A stretch of DNA of 64,000 nt from Pseudozyma flocculosa PF-1. Taxonomy: Eukaryota; Basidiomycota; Ustilaginomycetes; Ustilaginales; Ustilaginaceae. The notes beneath the pieces are model-generated. The model made no database searches, was not told the origin of the DNA, and worked only from the letters and a program-made list of their open reading frames with translations. The stretch is from assembly GCF_000417875.1 (NCBI RefSeq), contig NW_006920869.1:1109759-1173758 (forward strand). The letters are read 5' to 3'. Shown here piece after piece: positions 20,230 to 32,061 of this stretch; within the stretch, counting starts at the first letter, position 1, and each line of letters begins with the position of its first letter. The translations under genes and the position numbers were made by a program.

Positions 20230-21694
20230 CTACTCGTCGTCATCATCGTCGTCGGCGAGGGCCAATCGATGCGCCTGCTCCTCGAGCTCCCTCCTCTGCT
20301 CCTCCTCGATGCGCTCGCGCTCGCGCTGCTCGCGCGTATAGAGGGCCCAGTCGACCTCCTGGGCGTCGTCCTCGGCCTTGTCGTCGTCGTCGACAAAGCT
20401 GCCGCCGCGCTCAAAGAGCTGGCGTCCCGTCGGCTTGTTTTTCGACTTTTTGTACTCCTCGCGCTCCTTTGGCGACATTTTCGCCATCTTGGCCTCTTCC
20501 TCCTTGGCCGCCTTGGCCTTCATCTCGGCCTCGAACGCCTTGCGCCACTCGGCGAACCGCTCCGTCGTGACGGCGGTGCCGCGGAACTTTTCCGCCTCGG
20601 CCTGGAGAAGAGAGGGGGGAGGGGGGGGGGGGGAGGGGGGAGGAGGAGGGAGGGGAACGGGAGGGGGAGGGGACGGTAGGTTACGGGTACCGGGACGGGT
20701 AACGGTCCGGCCCGGTCGGACGTAGGTCGGTCGTTACGGGTAACGGTAACGGTCCGGGCCCNNNNNNNNNNNNNNNNNNNNCGCGCGCGCGNGCGCGTCG
20801 TCGTCGCGCGCGCGCGCGCGCGACGCGCGCGCGTCGTCGCGACGCGGCGNGNGGNGGGNGNGNGNGGNGGGNGGGGGGGGGAGGGAGAGAGAGGGGAACG
20901 AGGGAGGGCGATTGGACCGCGGTAAGTCGCCCGTGCAGTGGCTGGTACGAATGCCCCGGGCAGGACGATAGACTCACCTCCAGCTCTGCCTCGCGGCGTG
21001 CACTGTCCTCGGCCTCGAGCTGCTCGATTCTTGTCTGGATGTACGTCGTCAGGCTCTCGCGCAGGTGCGATGCTAGTGTAAACACCATGGCCATGCCTAA
21101 CGACTCTTGCGCCTGTCAGAGCGAGCGAGCGACGACGAGAGAGGGTCGATCTTCGTCAGCACTGTCGCACAGCCAGCGAACGCGATGCAGGATCCTTGAA
21201 GAACACGCACCACCTCGAGAAGGTCCGCCGTCAGTTTTGTGATGCTCTCTCTCGTCTCCTCGTCCTCGTCCTCGCCCGGCTCTGGCACCGCCTGGTCCTC
21301 TTCGGTCGCCTCGCCCAGGATTCCCTTGACGTCGCGCACGACAAAGATGCGCACATCTGGGGGCTGGTCCGGGTAGTCGTCCGTGTACCGGATCCGCAGC
21401 GAGAGCTCGACGGGTGCAGGCGCGTCTTCCTCCGGCTCTGGTGCCGTCTCGCCGAGGGGGACGCCGACCGAGTAGATGGAGGGGATCACGTCTTCTTCTG
21501 GCTCGATCCGGATGCGCAGCTCCTCGGCGGACACCTCTGCGGTACGGCGCGGCGATTGATCAGATCAGCGTGAGGCGCATGAAGGAGCGTGGGGAGGCCA
21601 CCTGGGACTCACTGTGCAGCTCGTCGACATAGATGCTCTCTAGCACCTCGAGCTCCTCGGCGAGGACCTCGTCGTGCTCCTCTTTTGTCGGCAT
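20230..21694 (-). CDS. GIR2: GIR2/RWDD1-like RWD-domain protein
   Basis: Homologue of yeast Gir2 / human RWDD1 (DFRP2), which binds Gcn1 through its RWD domain and pairs with the DRG-type GTPase Rbg2 on ribosomes. Exons on the minus strand are 21694-21613, 21536-21211, 21112-20978 and 20601-20230; 304 aa. RWD landmarks: MPTKEEHDEVLAEELEVLES, then IYVDEL, then LSLRIRYTDDYPDQPPDVRI (the YPxxPP motif), and after splicing AQESLGMAMVFTL. A charged helical region with KFRGTAVTTERFAEWRKAFE follows, and an acidic tail ends in Asp6-Glu. Introns 1 and 2 are 76 and 98 nt. Intron 3 (20977-20602) is unusually long and contains the assembly gap, so its true length is unknown. Confidence 0.9.
20762..20781. 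other. Assembly gap (20 N) with degraded flank
   Basis: A run of exactly 20 N, followed to about 20871 by CG/GTC-repeat sequence with isolated N bases, and bordered by poly-G/GGGAGG tracts (20604-20670 and 20871-20895). It lies wholly inside intron 3 of the GIR2-like gene. The flank is probably unreliable consensus rather than biology. Confidence 0.95.
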
Positions 21695-22422
21695 GGCTGG
21701 CGTGGCAATGTGGCAGTCCTTCACGGCTGCTGAAGAGCGTTGAAGCTTCCGAACTGCTATATCTCTCGAGTGGGCCCCTGTTGCGATCGCGGGTGTCGAG
21801 GGCGGAGGGTGGGACGAGAGCGGGTGGCAGGTGGAGAATGAGAGGCAGGGGGACCCTACGGGTGCGAGGCCCCTCCGAGGCTGCTCGACCCTATCCCCCG
21901 TCTGGAAAAGCGAGGCTTCGGATCCGTGCGCGCCGCTGTCAATGGGTCGTTTCTCGGAAGACGGAGGCTGGGCAGAGTCAGCTCCACATGGATCGACCAC
22001 CAACCAGCTCGGCTTCGGGCTTCGGTCGGAAGTTGGGCCGACGAGTCACGGGCGCACCGACCATGACTCGCTCATTCCTCTCCCCGCCCAGCTTCCCTCG
22101 TCTTCCTCCATGCCGGTGACGGAGGCTCGACATCCGACCAGTACAGCCATCTCTCCCGATTCGGAACTCGGCCACCGGCCTGCGTTCGGCTAGCATTCCG
22201 AATCCGCATGGCTCGCGTCCTCGTCAAAGACGCCGACGTCCAGCACCTCGCACCTCGACGGTCGCTCCTCCTCGCGACGAGTCCTTCGTCCTGTCCTGTA
22301 GACCAAGGAGCAGGGCAGCAAGGTACATCGAGAAGGTACAAATATGCGGCCTTAGAGCTCGACCGGAACAGTACTCGCAGCCCCAGCTTGCCACACCAAG
22401 TACCACCCCATCTGACACAACC
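21695..22422. other. Divergent promoter region (GIR2 / ABC-F)
   Basis: Shared upstream region of two genes linked to translation control. No TATA box clear for either. No other gene seen. Confidence 0.55.
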
Positions 22423-25272
22423 ATGGCCGACCCTGCCGACGAGCAGCTCATCCAGCCCCTCGTGGGCGCCATCCCGCCCTCGGTCGTCTCGACGAGCAAG
22501 ATGCTCAAGACCTACTCCAAGCTCGTCGCCGTACTCGCCGACTATGCCCGCTCGGATCGCACCGATGCGACGGCCACCGCAGCGTTCGAGAAGAAGATCC
22601 GACCCATCCTCACAGACTCCGGGTGCGGTAGGAAGGCCGTCTCGGAGATCGTCGAGGCCTGCTCAAAGGTCAGCATGCCCTCACCTGCGTCGAAGCTGGA
22701 CAGCAAGGAAGATGACAAGGACGTCAAGGCGGCAGCGGACTCGATGCAAAACCTGACCCTCGATACAGCGAGACCCAAGACTGACCAGGCCGACGGGGCT
22801 CCGGCCACGCAGAAGCCCAAGAAGGCTGAGCGAGCTACCGTGAAGAGCAAGACCGACTCGACGGCGGCGACCGAGACGACCTCATCAACCATATCAAAGC
22901 AGAGCAGCCTTGCTCCGGACGCCAAGGACGCGCACCTCAGCCTCATCCATGCCACGAGCCAGGAGTCGCGCTTCTACCTCGATGCGACCGACACGGCCTC
23001 GCTCGAGGTGGACCTTAAGGACGTGACCATCACCCTGGCCGGCCGCGAGCTGCTCCAAAACGCCCACCTCCGCCTCAAGTCTGGCGTGCACTACGGCCTC
23101 GTCGGCCGCAACGGCAGCGGCAAAAGCACCCTCCTCGCCGCCATCGGCGAGCGCATCATCCCCGGCCTGCCCAACGGACTCAAGATCCTCCTCGTCAGCC
23201 AGATCGCAACGGCGCGCCAGGCGGCCGAGAGCGAGGCCAACTCGGTGCTCGACGTCGTCGTGCGCAGCGACCTGGAGCGCACTCGGGCAGAGGCCGAGGT
23301 TCAGGCGCTCAATGCCGTGCTCGAACAGTCGACGGTGGCAGAGGATGGCGTGCGCGATGCCGTGCTTCGCCTGCGGTTGAGACGCGCGACGGACCGGCTT
23401 GAAGAGGCGAGGAAGATTGCTATCAAGCGCAGTGGCGCTCGCGGCGCATTGGCACGGAAAGACCTCGTTGCGGCGGAAAGAGAGCACGAAGAGGCCAAGG
23501 CTGATGTCGAAAGGTGAGCCAGGGCGAGCGACGAAGCAGAGAGAAGCGTTGCTCGCGCTGACATGGATGACTCCTTCCCGTCCGCGCGGATCATTACTCC
23601 CGGCAGAGCAACCGAGATGCCGCTCGACGGAAGCTGGACCGAAGAGGCGGCCAAGATGCTGCTCGACGCGCAGAGGCTCCTCGAGAGCGTCGAGGCCAAC
23701 ACCACCGAAGCGCGGGCGCGCAAGATCCTTCACGGCCTCGGCTTCAGCGCGAGCCGGATCGAAGGGCCCTACAGCGCCCTCTCTGGCGGGTGGCGCTCGC
23801 GCGCCTCGCTCGCCGCCGCGCTGCTGCAGCCCGCGCACATCCTCCTGCTCGACGAGCCGGTCAACTACCTCGATCTGCCCGCCGTCCTGTTCGTGCAGAC
23901 CTTCATCAAGGACGTGCCGCACACGGTCGTCACCGTCAGCCACGACCGCGAGTTCCTCGACGAGGTGACCGACGAGCTCATCATCCTGCGCCAGTCTAGC
24001 CTCTCGTACCACTCGGGCAACCTGACCGAGGTGGAGCGCGAGAAGCGCAAGAAGCGCAAGCACGCGCTGCGCCAGCAGGAGGCCCTCGACCGCAAAAAGG
24101 AAAAGGTGCAGAAGTCGATCGCCGACGTCGCCAAAAAGGCGAAAAAGTCGGGCGACGACAACAAGATGCGCATGGTCAAGAGTCGCCAGAAGAAGCTCGA
24201 CGACCGCTGGGGTCTCGAGGTCAACGCCAAGGGCCACCGCTTCAAGCTCAACCGTGACCTCGGCGGCTACCACCTGACGAGCCGGGGCGGTGTCGAGATC
24301 GAGACGCTCGACTCGGAAATCAGCTTCTTCTTTCCTGACCCCGATGATCTGCGCTTTCCGGGCTCGCTGGTCCACATGGAGAAGGTGTCGTACCGCTACG
24401 AGGGGGCGCCCAAAGCTACGCTGAGGGACGTCAACCTCACCATCGGACCGGGCGAGCGGGTGGCGCTGGTCGGACCCAACGGACACGGCAAGACCACGCT
24501 CCTCAACGCCTTGACGGGCAAGCTGACTCCGACCGCCGGCAAGGTGGAGCGGCACAGCCGCGTCAAGATTGCCATCTACGCGCAGCACACCATCGAGGAC
24601 CTGTTGTCGTCGTGCCGCGCCGCTCTGGCTGCGGCGGGTGTCAGCACTGCTGCGACGTCGACGGTCGACGCCGCTGGTCTCGGAAAAAAGAAGGGATCTG
24701 TCGCTGTCGCTGCGACGATCCCGGGCACGACAGCGCTGAGCCACTTTTTGGCGAGCACCGATGGCCGCGTGGACGAGGCTCAGGCGCGCGCCTTTCTGGG
24801 CCAGCTCGGGCTCAAGGGCCGGACGGCGGACACGGTGCTTCTGACCGGACTGAGCGGAGGGCAGCTGGTGCGGCTGGGACTGGCCGAGGTGATGTGGTCT
24901 GCGCCAGACCTCGTCATTCTGGATGAGGTGACGACGCACCTCGATGCCGACACCATCGATGCGCTCGTGCGCGCGCTGCGGTCGTACCGCGGCGCCGTGC
25001 TGCTCGTCAGCCACGACCGGTACGCCGTCAAGCGGATCATCGAGATGGCCAAGGACCCCGCCGCGACTGGAGGTGGCGACTCGGACGATTCCGACTCGGA
25101 CGACGACGAAGACGACGGTGCGGATGTAGACGAGGATGAGCTGGAGCCGCACCGCAAGCCGGGCCGGACCTACCTCGTCAAGGACGGCACAATGCGGCTG
25201 CTGGAACGGGGCATGGACGAGTACACGGACTCGGTGGTCAAGAAGGTGCTGGGGGGAAGCGGACCTGTCTAG
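22423..25272 (+). CDS. ABC-F family ATPase (soluble twin-ABC protein)
   Basis: Twin-cassette ATPase without membrane helices; ABC-F proteins act on ribosomes or in ribosome biogenesis. Exons 22423-23513 and 23607-25272, 93-nt intron, 918 aa. The N-terminal 170 residues hold a helical segment and a Ser/Thr/Lys-rich linker. Cassette 1 has Walker A GRNGSGKS (228-235), signature [11 protein letters not shown] and Walker [13 protein letters not shown] charged inter-cassette linker rich in KKRK follows. Cassette 2 has Walker A GPNGHGKT (653-660), signature [13 protein letters not shown], Walker [12 protein letters not shown] (D803, E804) and H-loop SHDRYAV. An acidic run ([18 protein letters not shown]) sits before the C-terminal strand. 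DEVTTHLD departs from canonical DEPTNHLD. The length and N terminus do not match Gcn20 or Arb1 closely, so I leave the subfamily open. Confidence 0.9.
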
Positions 25273-26150
25273 CCAACCAGCCTGCCCACCGAAGGACGGC
25301 GGACTCAGCCAGCATGGCGGGATCGATGGTCAAGTACGGCGATGCTGCTGCGGCCGCTCGGACCTTCCCTCCTGGCTTCGCCGTGGCTTGCTGCGAAGGG
25401 ATCATCGTGTCGGAATGCATCTTTGTTGCGGTCGCATGTGTTGGGTGTCGACGCGGTCAGAGCACAGTGAAGAAGAGATAAAAACTCTGGGCGGGCAGGG
25501 TCGAGGCGCAGCGTTCCCCGCGCGAGGCGGGCGGGCCGACGGGCGGGGCAGCGGCGCAGTTTGCCGGTCGGGGTCGCCTGCCCGCCTGCCGGGCCCCGGA
25601 CGTCGCCGTCGAGCGGGGGCGTTCCTCGGCCTCGATTGGCGAGAAAGACGCTGAACCGCTTCCGTCAACCGACCGGATCGCCGCCGTCGGACGCTCCGAA
25701 CAAGGCAGCAGCCCGGATGCTGCTCGTGTTCGGATCGTGCCGCGAAGACGGTTGGGCGGTACGAGGGAGAAAGAAGTGAGGGCCGGCCAAGATTAAGATT
25801 GCCGAGCGAAGAAGAGGTCCCGGCGCCCTCACTCACTTCTGGACCGGCGATCTTTGTGGTTTTGGAAGGAAGGTGGCCAGGGGCGCACGCGCCACATCTC
25901 CCTCAGCCTCAGCCTCCGTCTGCTGCTGGGCCGGAAACGTCGACGGCCGGTCCACCAGGCTGCACGCGACACATGGTGGAGCAGCCCGAGGCGCTCTCGG
26001 GTTTCTTCCCGCGCTCGTTCGCTGGGACCGTATAAGACGCAGCTCTGGCCCTACATCCTCCCTCTCCTTCGATCCCCACCACCAAGTCAGCCCCGACCCC
26101 CCTCCTTTTTCGCCCACAACCGCAACCGCCTTCCCCACCGCCCGCACGCC
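25273..26150. other. Intergenic region upstream of polyol dehydrogenase
   Basis: Holds the dehydrogenase TATA box at 26031 and GC-rich sequence. No gene seen. Confidence 0.6.
26031..26037 (+). promoter_or_regulatory. TATA box of polyol dehydrogenase
   Basis: TATAAGA, 120 bp upstream of the ATG at 26151. Confidence 0.65.
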
Positions 26151-27456
26151 ATGTCCGCTCCCTCGACACTCCCCGGCAACCCGGCGCCGCACGCCCAGCC
26201 TCTGGGCCTGGACAACTCGCTCCCCACCCAGCCCGCCAAGGGCAACACGTCGTTTGTGCTCCAGGAGATCGAAAAGGTCAGCTTCGAGGACCGGCCCATC
26301 GTCGCACCGGCGCGCGGACAGGTGCAGGTCAACATCCGCCAGACGGGCCTCTGCGCCTCGGACTGCCACTACCTCCACCACGGCCGCATCGGCGACTTTG
26401 TCGTCCGCAAGCCCATGGTCCTCGGCCACGAGTCGAGCGGCATCGTCACGGCCGTCGGCGAGGGCGTCGACACCCACAAGGTCGGCGACCGCGTCGCCCT
26501 CGAGCCGGGCGTCCCCTGCCGCTCCTGCCCCATCTGCCTCAACGGCGACTACAACCACTGCCCCAAGCTCGAGTTTGCCGCCACCCCGCCCTACGACGGC
26601 ACCCTCTGCACCTACTACAACATCCACTCGACGTTTGCGCACAAGGTGAGTGGGCGCTGCTCGTGGCCAAAACGCCATGGACGGCGCTGACAACCACCTC
26701 GTTCTGTGATCTCCGTTCATGTGTCCTTCTTCCGCTCCCCGGCGACAGGTCCCGGATACGATGACGCTCGAGGAGGCGAGCCTGATGGAGCCGCTCAGCG
26801 TCGCCGTCTACTCGGCAGCGATGCGCGGCCAGGTCAAGGCGATGCAGAACGTGCTCGTCTTTGGCGCCGGCCCCATTGGCCTGCTGGCGGCGGCCGTGTG
26901 CAAGGCCTACTCTGCCAAGCGCGTCGTCGTCGTCGACGTCATTGACAGCAAGCTCGAGTTTGCCAAGACGTTTGGCGCCACCTCGACCTTTAAGCCCTCG
27001 ATGCCCAACGCCGGCGAGAGCAAGATGGACGCGTCGGTGCGCAACGCCAACACCCTCCTTGAGCAGATTGGCGACGACGTGCTGCGCAAAGAGGGCTTCG
27101 ACCTCGTCCTCGAGTGCACCGGCGCCGAGCCCTGCATCCAGATGGGCGTCTGGGCGCTCCGACCAAAGGGCCGCTTTGTCCAGGTCGGCATGGGCCGCTC
27201 CGAGGTCGAGTACCCCATCACGCGCATCTGCGTAAAGGAGCTCGAAATGACCGGCTCCTTCCGCTACGGCGCCGGCACCTACGAGACCTCCATCGCCCTC
27301 GTCGCCAACAAGCTCATCGACGTCACCAGGCTCGTCACCCACCGCTACCTCTTTGACGACGCCGAAAAGGCCTTTGCCACCACCACCCGCGGCAAGGGCG
27401 AGGACGGCCAGACGGCCATCAAGGTCCAGATCAGCCAGGGACCCGGCCAGGCGTAG
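26151..27456 (+). CDS. Zinc-dependent polyol (xylitol/sorbitol) dehydrogenase
   Basis: Medium-chain dehydrogenase oxidising xylitol or sorbitol to the ketose with NAD+, in the cytosolic pentose/polyol pathway. Exons 26151-26645 and 26749-27456 with a 103-nt intron; 400 aa. Catalytic zinc ligands are Cys68, His93 and Glu94 (GHES). The four structural-zinc cysteines 123, 126, 129 and 137 are all present in the CxxCxxC...C arrangement. YNHCPKLEFAATPPYDGTL is characteristic of the sorbitol/xylitol branch. The Rossmann motif is GAGPIG (204-209), with an Asp after the second strand (VVVVDVID) indicating NAD rather than NADP. Xylitol versus sorbitol versus L-arabinitol preference cannot be read from sequence by eye. 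Confidence 0.9.
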
Positions 27457-27717
27457 GCCTCGATGCCTCGCTCTGTGGCTGTAGCTCCCGGCCTTCTCTC
27501 TTTTCACGCTCAGCTGTCTCTCTCTGCTTCCTCGGGTCTTTGTTCCTCGTTCAGCATAATATAGGTGTGTAGGGATTGTTCACAGGAGAGTCGCAATCGC
27601 AAACCGTCTCTTGCAGGGCAGCCGCCGCGAGGCGAAGCGAGACCTCCGCCTCGCGGTGGCGACGACGAAGGGCAGGCTGCGGTGGCTCAACGGCGGTGGC
27701 GACAGTTGGGGCTCGCT

Positions 27718-29642
27718 CTACTCCTTCGTGGTGCGGGGCACGTCGGTGGTCGGCCCGAAGCCGAGGACTTGCGATGGCATCGATGAGGAAAGAGGTAGAG
27801 CGCGGGTGCCGGTCAGCCTCAGATCCTCATCGCCTCAGAAGCGCTGCTGCTGGAACACTTACGGCGCGTCAGGCTGAGGCGGAAACGCGGTTTGCCCGTA
27901 GCGAAGCCGGCCTTGTCCTTTCCGCCTTCGCGGCTCCAGAAGCCGAGACCGAAGCAGACAAAGAAGAAGTACTGCGAGGGCGGCAGGGAGGGGGTCCAGT
28001 GCGGACAAGGGGTGGTACGGTCAGCTATCCTGCGCCGGCGGTCGGTCGATGGGCGATGGCGCGCGCGCAGCGGGCCACCCACCTTGAGCCTCTGGAAGCG
28101 GAAAAAGAGGAACGAGACGAGCCAGATGCAGAGCTCCATGTAGGTGAAAAAGTCGAGCTGGCCGCCGGGCGCCCTCTCCTTGATGAAGTGGATCAGGTCG
28201 ACCCAGAGGCGCATGTCCTTGGGCTTGGGCCGGCACGCCGGGTCCATGAGGAAGAGCATCAGGGTGCGCGCCATGATGCCGATGTGGACGTGGCCGACGG
28301 TGCCGACGGCGTCCTTGAACGTGGCGTTGGTGCACAGCACCGAGGAGTCCTCGATCGGGAACACCTGCAGGTACATGTTGGGGCGCACGTAGTCGTCCGG
28401 GAAGAGGTCCTGCGGCAGGAAGTCGATCGATGGCCTCTCAAAGCCCGTGGCGACGACGATGACGTCGGCGTCGTAGTGCACCTTTTTGCCGTCGTCGCCC
28501 TTCTTCTGGCCGCGCGTGCGCTGGTTGAACGAGATGCCGCTCTCGTCGAGGTCGAGCACGTCGCCGCGCTGGTAGTCGGCCTTGCCGTGCCGGATGTGGT
28601 AGAGGGCCGACGTGTTGACGATGGGCGTGCTGGTGTAGAAGCCCTGGGTAGGCGCCATCTTTTCCTCGAGGTCGCGGTAGTGGAGCTTCTTGAGCAGCAG
28701 CTCCGGGATCCACGACAGCCACGTCTCGCGGCCCAGAGGCTGCAGGCTGAGCAACACGTTGACGAGGGTGAGGCGCGGGATGATCCACTTGTCGCTGCGG
28801 GCGAGGATGAGCGGCTTGTCGGCGCCGTTTTCGACGGCGAGCTCGAGCGCCTCGATGCCGCTGGCGCCTCCGCCGACGATGAGGACCTTTTTGCCCTTGA
28901 GGTCGAGGTCGTCGAGCTGGCTCGAGTGGACAATCTTGCCCCTGAACTTGTCCTGGTTGGGCAGGTCCATCTGCTTGGGCTTGCCGCAGGTGCCCGTGCA
29001 GCAGACGAGGCCGTCAAAGACCTCGTCGTCGTTGCCGTTGATGACCCAGCGGGCGTGGCCGCCCTCCTTGGGGTCCGTCGACGAGTGGTGGCGGGTGACC
29101 TTGTCGATCTTGGTGTTGAAGCGGGTGCGGCGGTCCAGGTCGTACGTTTTCCAGATGCGCCGGGTGTTGTCGAGGATCTCGTCACGCTTGGGGTAGCCGC
29201 GCGTGTACTTGACCAACGGGTGGAAGCGGTACATGATGGAGCTGATCTGGAGGCCGCTGGTCGAGTTGACGCGCGACCAGATGCCGCCGACCTTGTCGCC
29301 CTGCTCAAAGATGGTCACCTCGAAGCCATGGCCGATGAGGTGCGAGGCCGTCGAGATGCCCGTGATGCCGGCGCCGATGACGGCGACGTGGCCCAGCGGC
29401 TTCTGCTTGGCTTGCTTGGCTGCGGTGGCGGTGAGGTGGGGGCGACGGGGAATAGACCGGGAGGTGCACGGTGATGCGGGTCAGGTTGCCTGCCCGCCCG
29501 ACGACTCCAGCGCCAGCGAGGAACGAGAATCGAGCGACCACTCACCCGGCGTGTACGGCGCAAAGAGGTAGGCGATCAGCACCTGGATCCACTGGTAGAC
29601 CCGGCTGACGATGTTGAAGTAGTCTAAGCTGCTGATGGCCAT
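27718..29642 (-). CDS. Flavin-containing monooxygenase-like protein
   Basis: FAD- and NAD(P)H-dependent monooxygenase-like enzyme; substrate unknown. Exons on the minus strand are 29642-29546, 29419-28083, 27971-27863 and 27767-27718; 530 aa. A short N-terminal hydrophobic helix (WIQVLIAYLFAPY) precedes FAD motif GAGITG (48-53). The FMO-type motif FRGKIVHSSQLDD and the second nucleotide motif GGGASGIEALE follow. The C-terminal part (YFFFVCFGLGFWS) is hydrophobic and may associate with membrane. The last intron is uncertain: a perfect GTAAGT at 27862 supports splicing to TCCTCGGC (ending TTDVPRTTKE), but the acceptor is the weaker AAG. Reading through ends at 27819 instead. It is convergent with the polyol dehydrogenase. 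Confidence 0.85.
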
Positions 29643-30379
29643 GCTGGGCGATGGTCGAGGTGGTCGGATCGATCACGGCCTCTCTGTCAAAGGTGACTAT
29701 GGTGTCGGTTGGTGGTGGAGAAGGGGGAAGACGTTGCCGCGACGAGCCTGGTTTTGTTCCTGCTCGGTCGCGCCGCTTTCGAGCAGGCCAGTCGCAAAGC
29801 TTCGCATGTTTCACGCCCATCGGAAAGGCCGAGGGTGTGGCTGGTCTGCAGGCAGGCACGCACGCCCCGTTCGCAGACCCTTACATCACACCGCCGCGCC
29901 CTGCATACCTCTTTGGGGGGTGGCTGGCCTCCACAAAAATTGCACGCACGCAGGCGGCCATCGCATCGCTGCACAGCGACACAACCGGCAAGCAAGCAAG
30001 CTGGCGTGGCCGCCCGGCAGACGAGCAGGCAGGCGGGCCGAGCCCAAGCCTCGAACGTTTTCGGGAAGAAACATGGGCGGGTTCGGGAAGCCAGACTTGC
30101 CTGGTGGCCAGGCTCCCGACTCCTGAGGTGCGATAGCGAGCAGGCAAGAGAGGAACGGCAGGCTCGGCTTGCAATGGTCCAAGGCAGGCGCGCGGACATC
30201 TGCACTCCATCGGCGCTGCCCATCAACGCTCACAGGATCCTGCCGCTGCCTCGACATCGGAAGCATGTCTCGTCGCCAAACCAGAAGCTGTCGAGCAAGA
30301 AGCCGAGGGTGGACGGGCATCAGCAAGGTGCGTCTTCCGTTTCCTGGCGGCAATTCACGGTAGGGGCACAGACAGTTGC
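29643..30379. other. Intergenic region between FMO and HUA1 genes
   Basis: 737 bp between two minus-strand genes; promoter of the FMO gene. Words such as GGCAGGC and GCAAGCAAGC recur. No gene or TATA box seen. Confidence 0.55.
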
Positions 30380-32061
30380 TCACCTTTCAGTCATGCCACG
30401 CCCGCCGCACTCGAAGCAGAGCCGTCCACCGATCCTCGGGTCTCCCGGCATGACCACGAGCGCCCCTGGCGGTGGCCGGCGCCCGGAATGGTTGACGTAC
30501 ACCGGCCGCCCCATGCCCTGGTGCTGGGGCGGATGCGGACCGTATCCGTACCCGTAGCCTGGACCTGCGCCTGGCGGGCTCTGTGGATAGCCGCCGGGAG
30601 GCCCGTGGGGAGGTGGCGAGTGCATCGGGGCTGGTCCGGCTCCCGGAGGCGGTGCTGCTGGCGGGACATACTGGGCGGGCAGCCGTTCGTGCTCGCCGAC
30701 GTTGCTGGCGTCTGTGTACGTCGGCGGGGCATCTGGCATCCTCGAAGCTTCCGTCTCGGCATCCGACCGTTGCACTGCTGGTTGCTGAGGTGGCGGCGGC
30801 CGGGGTGGAGCGCTGTAGGGCCCACTTGGGTAGCCATAAGGCGGCTGGTGAGGCGGTGGACTCCAAGGACCTCCTCCCGTTGCGCCCGGATACCCTCCCG
30901 GAACGTAGCCGTGACTCGGTCTCGATGGCCAGCCGCCACCGACCGGTGGCCCGAATCCGGAGGAGTAGGTATGGTGCGGCACGGCAGGGGCATGGACGAT
31001 GGGCAGCGGTTTCTGCAGCTTGAAGGTCGGATCATTGAGGCCGACCGAGTAGCTCAGAGCGCCGCTGAAGGTCTTGCCGTACTTGTCCCAGCACTATCCA
31101 AGCGTAAGTGTGAGGGCAAGCAGGCGCGTATCGTCAGGATTGGCGCCACCGGAAGCGACGAAGGGGCGCAGGCCACTCACCTTTCTGCACGGATGAGTCG
31201 GGTCGCCGTGCTTGTACCCAGTGTCACCACCTGTACGATGGACACCAGCGGGGTCACCGTCCGTCAGTATGTGCATCGCAGGGCACGTGTATCGAGACAG
31301 GGCTCACATTTGTGGCACCCCGTCCAGCTTTTCGGGTAGACGAGCAGCTTGCCATTCCGGAGCAGGGGCTGGCCGGGCGTTGGAGCAGTCGTTGGACGAT
31401 ACTGGTTCTGCTGAGGTCGCGCTGGCGGCCTGGAGGCGGATTGAGGAGATGTCGGAGAGGAGGCAGCTGGTGGACCAGACGGCGGCGGTCTGCCGGGCGG
31501 AGGCTGGTAGGCGCTACCGTTCGGACTCACGAAGCTCGCAGGGCGGGAGCTGGAGGCGAGAGATCCAGGACTCGTTGGTTCCGCCGGCCGATGCGCAGCT
31601 GCCGAAACCGAGCCTGGCCTTGCTACATCGGTGGAAGCGCGACCGTTGGCACTGGTAGTAGTGTAAAGGGAGGAGCCGTTTGAGGGTACACGACCGAGAT
31701 CGGCGCCGGAACCGGTCGCGTGAGGGGAGAGAGCGCTAGTGGTGCTCCCGGTGGCGCTGTTGTACCGGCGGGGAGGCAGCTCGGGCACCGGAGAGGCGGC
31801 CGTAGCCGGCGGAGAGGTCTGAGAGGATCTTGAGAGGGGGTTCGACGATGCAGAAGGCGAGGAAGCTGTGCCGCCTTCTGCTATGCTGAGGAACGGGTTG
31901 GTGCTGGCGCCGGTCCTCTGCGGAGCGATTGAAGGAGCGGCGGGGGCGGCGGCTGGATTTGGGCCATCGAGATGCTGGGCGGCAGTGGATGAGCCTGTCT
32001 CTGCAGCGATGGCCTCGTAGGCAGGCGGAGGTTCGTCTGGGATGTCGGCTGGGTGCACCAT
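30380..32061 (-). CDS. HUA1: HUA1-like proline-rich zinc-ribbon protein
   Basis: Homologue of yeast Hua1, a cytoplasmic zinc-finger protein implicated in actin patch/endocytic and ubiquitin-ligase-linked functions. Exons on the minus strand are 32061-31308, 31230-31181 and 31093-30380; 505 aa. Splicing reconstructs GCHKCGDTGYKHGDPTHPCR followed by KCWDKYG, giving the zinc ligands C249, C252, C266 and C269. A second CxxC lies at the C terminus (LCFECGGRG). The N terminus has a PPxY motif (EPPPAYEAI), a typical ligand for WW domains of Rsp5-type ubiquitin ligases. The rest is Pro/Ser/Gly-rich. The middle exon is only 50 nt. The frame stays open upstream of ATG 32061, so a short upstream exon cannot be excluded. 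Confidence 0.85.

Noticed and set aside
20782..20871. CG/GTC repeat possibly forming Z-DNA or a CpG element
   Set aside because: Directly adjoins an N gap and contains isolated N bases, so it is most likely bad consensus.
22894..25152. 752-codon minus-strand frame opposite the ABC-F gene
   Set aside because: Shadow of the coding strand, which carries both Walker A/B sets in frame.
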